Source: an uncultured Clostridia bacterium
GTDB taxonomy: Bacteria > Bacillota > Clostridia > Oscillospirales > Oscillospiraceae
Length of the DNA: 64,000 bases
Direction: 5' to 3'
Assembly (NCBI GenBank): GCA_946061515.1
Contig: CAMGRL010000001.1
Location: 1 to 64,000 of the forward strand
This document shows, one piece after another, positions 60,162-64,000 of this stretch. The notes below the pieces were generated by a model. That model saw nothing but the letters and a program-made list of their open reading frames with translations, did no database searches and was not told the origin of the DNA. Position numbers and translations under genes: made by a program. Each line of letters begins with the position of its first letter. Position 1 is the first letter of the stretch.

Positions 60162-61268
60162 TCAGGAAAGCTTCAGGCTCCATACATGGTCTGTGCGGTA
60201 TTTGCCGTCGCTGTAGGCCATGGCGCCGGACTCAAACAGAACCAGCACATTGCCGTCCGGGCCTGTACACAGGGCCTCGGTCATGGGCATGGCGGTGATG
60301 GCCTCCCGCAGGGCGCCGCTGTCCAGAATAGTTGCCGGAACCTCACTGCCGCCCACCGGGACAGAGCCGTCCGCCCGGTCCAGATCCAGGTCATAGCGCA
60401 GCAGGGTGGAGTTATTCTTGCGGCCGTAGGACTGGCTCAGCAGCACGGTGCCGTCATCGCAGAAAACCATGCCCTGAATACGGTCTGGGGCCACCAGCAC
60501 ATAATCCGGGGCAGGGGCCGTGCCGGTATCGCCGCCCAGTGTGCCACCGCCCAGAGCATAGCCCAGAATATAGCAGCCATAGTCGCCGTCTGCCGTCTTC
60601 GTTGTGAAGTCCATGCCGGCGGACAGGCCGTAGTCCGCGGAGGGGTGATAGAAATTGCCCACCCAGAGGATGTCTTGGGAGTAATTCAGGAAGGATGGGG
60701 AGACGGGCAACGTCACGGCCTTTTCAATGGTGATGTCGTGGCTCCCCTCCGGCGGCAGGCTTTCAAGGGGAATGACGGCCACGCTGTAGCTGCCGTCGTT
60801 ATCCAGCTTCGCGGAGACGTAAAGCTGGTCTCCCGCCGCGGCCAGCCCGCCCACATGGCTGGTAAAGGGGCTGCCGTCGGCGTTATAAAGCCGGTATTCC
60901 GCCGCAAAGTCACCGCTCGACCCGTCAAGGGCCATGATCACGGAGGGCACAGCATCGGTTTTGTAGTAGGCGGAGAGATAGACCAGGCCAGTGCTTTCGC
61001 ACCAGCTCATGCCCTGGGGGATGGCCGCCTCATTCAGCCCGGGGATCAGGTAAGTCTTTTCCGCCCGGGACAGGAAGTCCGCAAACTCGCTCTTCCCCAG
61101 GTATTTTTCGGCGGAGACGGACGGCGTCTGGCTGAGCTGAAGGCCCTTTTCTCCGGCCGTTTCGGCAGGCGGGGTATCCGCTGCGGGCTGTGCCGCCGTG
61201 CTGCCGCAGCCGCAGAGCAGGCAGAGACAAAGGCACAAGGCGCAGATGCGCACGATTCGCGTGTTCAT
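60162..61268 (-). CDS. Lipoprotein of unknown function, beta-propeller-like
   Basis: The signal peptide ends in lipobox LCGC (Cys21), so the protein is exported and lipid-anchored. The body of 368 aa has repeated strands of the kind VYLSAYYKTD, LYVSAKLDN and ILWVGNFYH that suggest a beta-propeller, plus RIQGMVFCDDGTVLLSQS near the end. I start at the ATG at 61268, only 4 nt after the PHP gene stop, with the ribosome site inside that gene. The two are therefore coupled. No enzyme motif is recognised. Confidence 0.75.
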   Translation of the reverse strand: MNTRIVRICALCLCLCLLCGCGSTAAQPAADTPPAETAGEKGLQLSQTPSVSAEKYLGKSEFADFLSRAEKTYLIPGLNEAAIPQGMSWCESTGLVYLSAYYKTDAVPSVIMALDGSSGDFAAEYRLYNADGSPFTSHVGGLAAAGDQLYVSAKLDNDGSYSVAVIPLESLPPEGSHDITIEKAVTLPVSPSFLNYSQDILWVGNFYHPSADYGLSAGMDFTTKTADGDYGCYILGYALGGGTLGGDTGTAPAPDYVLVAPDRIQGMVFCDDGTVLLSQSYGRKNNSTLLRYDLDLDRADGSVPVGGSEVPATILDSGALREAITAMPMTEALCTGPDGNVLVLFESGAMAYSDGKYRTDHVWSLKLS

Positions 61269-61272
61269 GTTT

Positions 61273-62307
61273 TCATTCACCTTCCCCGGCACAGCAAATT
61301 TTCATCTCTCCCCGGGTATAAGCGCGGGTGTGGGCCTCCGTCCCGTCAGGGCCAAACACGGAGAAATACACATAGGGGGCGCTGTCGGGGATGTCAAACT
61401 CCGCAAATTCCAGGGTTTCGCCCGGCTGGGCGCAGACATTCTGACTGCGCTTGGGGCTCATATGCATGGTGATGCGCCGGGCCTCCGAGCAGCGCAGGGT
61501 CACATGGCCGTCCCTGAAGTGCAGCTCCCGGATCTCCGGCCCGGTGCTGGCGTAAAAATTGCCCAATTCCAGTGCCTGGATGATGGCCGGATAGCTCAGC
61601 TCCGGCGCGATGATCATGGTCCACGCGCCGAAAGAGTCGCAGCGCGGGTCGTCAAAGGGCTGCTTGTTGTGGTTGTCGTCCGCACCGTGGACATAGGGGA
61701 ACTTACCGTGGCGCAGGAGCCTGTCATACAGGCCCAGATTGTTCTCGTGGCCGTTAATCACCATGGAGCCGGTGTTGAAGATCTCCAGACTGAAAAAGCC
61801 GTCGTAGTGCAAAATCTCCTCTGGTTCCTCCATGGACCAGTTGGGGTGGTTGTAGGTGACCAGGTATCCGGCGTTTTTCGCCTCCTGGATAAAGCGCTGG
61901 ATATATTCCCTTTCATAGCGGCGGGGCCCGAGATTGCCCGCCTGTTCTCTGGACTCGGCCAGCGCATGGGGCATGTACTTGCAGAAATTGGGGTCATAGG
62001 CCACAAAACAGGTGTTGTGGGGCTCCTTTGCCAACAGATTGAGATGGATCTCCGGCCCGTAGACATCCAGCTGGCAGTTGGACGAGGGGCGGATATAGGC
62101 CTCATACCCGGTGAGCATCAGAAAATCGGGGGTGCTGAGATGGGTGTGGTCATAGGGGGCCTCGTGGTCGGTAATGGCCAGAACGGAATAGCCCCGGGAC
62201 TTATAGGCCTCGGCCATGGCCTCCGGCGTCAGGCTGCCGTCAGACAGGTTGGAGTGGCTGTGCAGATTTGCCTTGAACTGAGGGAGATCGGGAGTGATTT
62301 GGTACAT
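61273..62307 (-). CDS. PHP-domain metal-dependent phosphoesterase
   Basis: A PHP-family hydrolase of 344 aa. The metal-binding motifs are visible in order: NLHSHSNLSDGSL, LAITDHEAPYDH, TYNHPNW and VHGADDNH. Members hydrolyse phosphate esters (histidinol phosphate, nucleotides or cyclic phosphates); no subfamily is obvious here. The C-terminal ~100 residues form an extra beta-rich domain (GHVTLRCSEARRITMHM). I use the ATG at 62307, 9 nt after GAAAGGA. It is the first gene of a two-gene operon with the lipoprotein. Confidence 0.88.
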   Translation of the reverse strand: MYQITPDLPQFKANLHSHSNLSDGSLTPEAMAEAYKSRGYSVLAITDHEAPYDHTHLSTPDFLMLTGYEAYIRPSSNCQLDVYGPEIHLNLLAKEPHNTCFVAYDPNFCKYMPHALAESREQAGNLGPRRYEREYIQRFIQEAKNAGYLVTYNHPNWSMEEPEEILHYDGFFSLEIFNTGSMVINGHENNLGLYDRLLRHGKFPYVHGADDNHNKQPFDDPRCDSFGAWTMIIAPELSYPAIIQALELGNFYASTGPEIRELHFRDGHVTLRCSEARRITMHMSPKRSQNVCAQPGETLEFAEFDIPDSAPYVYFSVFGPDGTEAHTRAYTRGEMKICCAGEGE

Positions 62308-62657
62308 GGTTCCGTTTCCTTTCAAACAATGGGTCTGGTTGACAAAAATCAGTTACTCTTGTTATAATAATACGTTCTGAACAAAGCCGCAAGCCTTGAA
62401 AGCCTCGGCTTTCAAGGCCAACAGGCTTTGTTCAAGTGCAAGGGATTTGTGCTTGTTTGCACAAAATCCTTGCACCTTTCCTTGGCGTGGTGCGCCACGC
62501 CAAGGAAAATACGCATTGTTACAATGACTGAATTCCATAAAACGGTTAAAAGAGCCGTTTTATGGAATTTCACGGCATAAGCCGTGTGAATAAACCGCAA
62601 AGCGGTTTATTCAGCAGTCATTATAATAAAATTTAAGCATTTACAGGGGGGATAACT
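62308..62657. other. Hairpin-rich divergent gap between the PHP operon and a DeoR gene
   Basis: No gene was seen. Between 62379 and 62622 at least six perfect or near-perfect hairpins lie end to end: 62379-62433, 62436-62475, 62477-62508, 62531-62569, 62571-62586 and 62588-62612. The last three are enclosed by AATGACTG (62523-62530) and CAGTCATT (62615-62622). AT-rich segments at both ends (TTATAATAA) could serve as promoters for the flanking genes. Confidence 0.7.
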
Positions 62658-63401
62658 GTGCGCGAGCTGCGGCTGCTGGATATTTTGGGGACAATAAGGG
62701 AAAAAGGCTATATGACGACCCAGGAGTTGGCGGAGAAATTCAACGTCAGCGTGTCCACCATACGGCGCGACCTGTCTGAACTGAACCGGCGGGGCATGGT
62801 TTCCGTCAGCAAAAACGGCGTTGTCCCCATATCGGAGACCATCGTTGACACGCCGGTGGGCTTTCGTTCCACGGTGAATGTCCAGGCTAAGGCGCTCATT
62901 GCCCGAAACGCGCTGCAATTGGTGAGCAGCGGCAGCGTGATCTTCCTGGATTCCTCCTCCACCGTACTGCAGATGGTCAGCGGCCTGCGGAACATGAGAA
63001 ATATCGTTGTGGTGACAAACAGTCTGCCCGTGGCCACCCGCTTTCAGGGCAGTTTGGTGCCGGTCCATCTGCTCGGCGGGGAGATGTCTACCTTATCCAA
63101 GGGCTTTTTTGGCCCGGCGGCAGAAGAGGCTGTGCGCGCTTTCAATTTTGACCTGGCCTTTTTCTCCCCGGTGGCGGTGACACCCACGGGCTTCGCGGCG
63201 GAAACCACGGAGTATGCGGCCTCTCTCCGCAGAGCGGCCATGGAGCAGGCCCAAAGCGCGGTGCTGCTGTTTGACCACAGCAAGATCGGACTGACACGGC
63301 CCTACAACTTTGCCCACCTGGATGCGTTCCGCTATCTGATCACGGACGATGAAAAGCATCCGCTTTCCGCCAGAGCCATTGTCAGACGGGTACACGCCTG
63401 A
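62658..63401 (+). CDS. DeoR/GlpR-family transcriptional regulator
   Basis: A 247-residue regulator. The N-terminal winged HTH is DILGTIREKGYMTTQELAEKFNVSVSTIRRDLSELNRRG. The C-terminal sugar-phosphate sensor domain has SVIFLDSSSTVLQMVSGL, VVVTNSLPVATRF and LLFDHSKIG, the usual phosphosugar-binding motifs. It starts at GTG with GGGGGG 7 nt upstream. It is divergent from the PHP operon and followed by a second DeoR-type gene, so a carbohydrate role is likely. Confidence 0.92.
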   Translation: MRELRLLDILGTIREKGYMTTQELAEKFNVSVSTIRRDLSELNRRGMVSVSKNGVVPISETIVDTPVGFRSTVNVQAKALIARNALQLVSSGSVIFLDSSSTVLQMVSGLRNMRNIVVVTNSLPVATRFQGSLVPVHLLGGEMSTLSKGFFGPAAEEAVRAFNFDLAFFSPVAVTPTGFAAETTEYAASLRRAAMEQAQSAVLLFDHSKIGLTRPYNFAHLDAFRYLITDDEKHPLSARAIVRRVHA

Positions 63402-63424
63402 GTGCGGCGGGAAAGGAGACAGAG

Positions 63425-64000
63425 ATGTCGGAAGAACGCCTTCAAAAAATCCTGCGGCTGATTGAGAGCAGCCGTACCATAACCGCAAAGGAGCTGGAGT
63501 CCCAGCTCTATGTCAGTTCGGCCACCATTCGCAGGGATCTGACCGAGCTGTCCCGCCGTGGGCTGATCGTCAGAAGCCACGGCAAGGCAATGGCCGTGAC
63601 CCGCATGGCCCACGCCGTAACCCATGGCGAACCTGTTCAGCCCGACGACCCCATTGTGGCCGCGGCGGCTGCATTGGTCAAGCCCCACAGCACCATCTTT
63701 ATCGCTGCGGGCCGCTTCAGTCGCTCCCTGGCAAAGGCGGTGAGCCGGGTGGCGGATCTGACTGTGGTGACAGACAGCTTAGCCGCGGCTGACGCGCTGT
63801 GCGGCCATGCGGCCCACGTCCACTGCACCGGCGGGCGGCTGCAGGCGAGGGATGACGCGCTGTCCGGCAGCCAGGCGGCGGAGCTGGCCGGTCTGCTCTA
63901 TACCCATATGGCCTTCTTCAGCGGCGACGCGCTGACGGAGGACGGAGACATCACATTTTATCATATTGACCGCATGTCTGTTCTCCGCTCGGCGGCAAGG
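63425..64000 (+). CDS. DeoR-family transcriptional regulator, C-terminus off the window
   Basis: The frame is open from the ATG at 63425 to the window edge (192 codons). The HTH is clear (LQKILRLIESSRTITAKELE, VSSATIRRDLTELSRRGLI), and the sensor domain begins with STIFIAAGRFSRSLAKAV and VVTDSLAAADAL. AAAGGAGA precedes the ATG. It lies 23 nt after another DeoR gene, so the two are probably cotranscribed and may hetero-interact or regulate related operons. Confidence 0.88.
   Translation, partial: MSEERLQKILRLIESSRTITAKELESQLYVSSATIRRDLTELSRRGLIVRSHGKAMAVTRMAHAVTHGEPVQPDDPIVAAAAALVKPHSTIFIAAGRFSRSLAKAVSRVADLTVVTDSLAAADALCGHAAHVHCTGGRLQARDDALSGSQAAELAGLLYTHMAFFSGDALTEDGDITFYHIDRMSVLRSAAR

Noticed and set aside
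60186-61472. 428-codon plus-strand open frame opposite the lipoprotein and PHP genes
   Set aside because: It crosses two real minus-strand genes, and no motif was seen.

Overview
This window reads as chromosome from a Gram-positive anaerobe of the class Clostridia, most likely the Oscillospiraceae/Ruminococcaceae group. That is an inference from three things. The division-site block yggS-sepF-divIVA-ileS-lspA-rluD has the Firmicutes order. There are small proteins of a type I associate with this group. The long intergenic gaps hold interspersed repeats that look typical of gut Clostridia. No rRNA, tRNA, CRISPR array, prophage or complete insertion sequence was seen.

Layout. Positions 1-10745 (minus strand) form a housekeeping block transcribed leftward: mutL, miaA, hfq, an HlyD-like membrane-anchored protein, yggS, sepF, divIVA, ileS, lspA and a truncated rluD. 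Positions 10856-16247 (plus) hold miaB, mutS, a CPBP membrane protease and trmO. A YhhN-family membrane protein and a DUF4349 lipoprotein follow. Positions 18660-27124 form a nucleoside salvage region: tdk and udk leftward, then deoD, a BMP-type nucleoside ABC importer and psuG rightward. Between 27164 and 28638 lie small genes: a cysteine-containing peptide, a DivIVA-like coiled coil, an XRE repressor and a CxxC protein. A heterodimeric ABC exporter (28865-32373) is preceded by its own promoter, a 20-codon leader peptide and a terminator. Next comes a low-molecular-weight tyrosine phosphatase fused to a barstar domain.

Positions 33576-52921 (minus) are an 18-gene surface polysaccharide operon, with a good promoter at its head and a terminator at its end. 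It encodes an EpsG-type polymerase, a CDP-glycerol glycerophosphotransferase, seven or more glycosyltransferases, a deacetylase, an FkbH-like HAD protein, a DUF1919 protein, an acetyltransferase, a UDP-sugar dehydrogenase, a pyruvyl transferase, a flippase, an FrhB-like iron-sulfur protein and the priming sugar transferase. Its base composition looks visibly more AT-rich than the flanks, which suggests acquisition. The right end carries a transglutaminase/esterase lipoprotein, an orphan LytTR response regulator, ppx and ppk1, a PHP phosphoesterase coupled to a lipoprotein, and two DeoR-family regulators (the last one truncated by the window edge).

The most unusual findings are as follows. (1) Two copies of a 160-nt structured non-coding element (22158-22317 and 59817-59976) show compensatory base changes. 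Each sits inside a transcription terminator whose whole hairpin is duplicated on both sides. (2) The leader peptide upstream of the ABC exporter has mutually exclusive antiterminator and terminator pairings. (3) The phosphatase-barstar fusion retains the key barstar residues. (4) There are large structured intergenic regions at 55364-55473 and 62379-62622.
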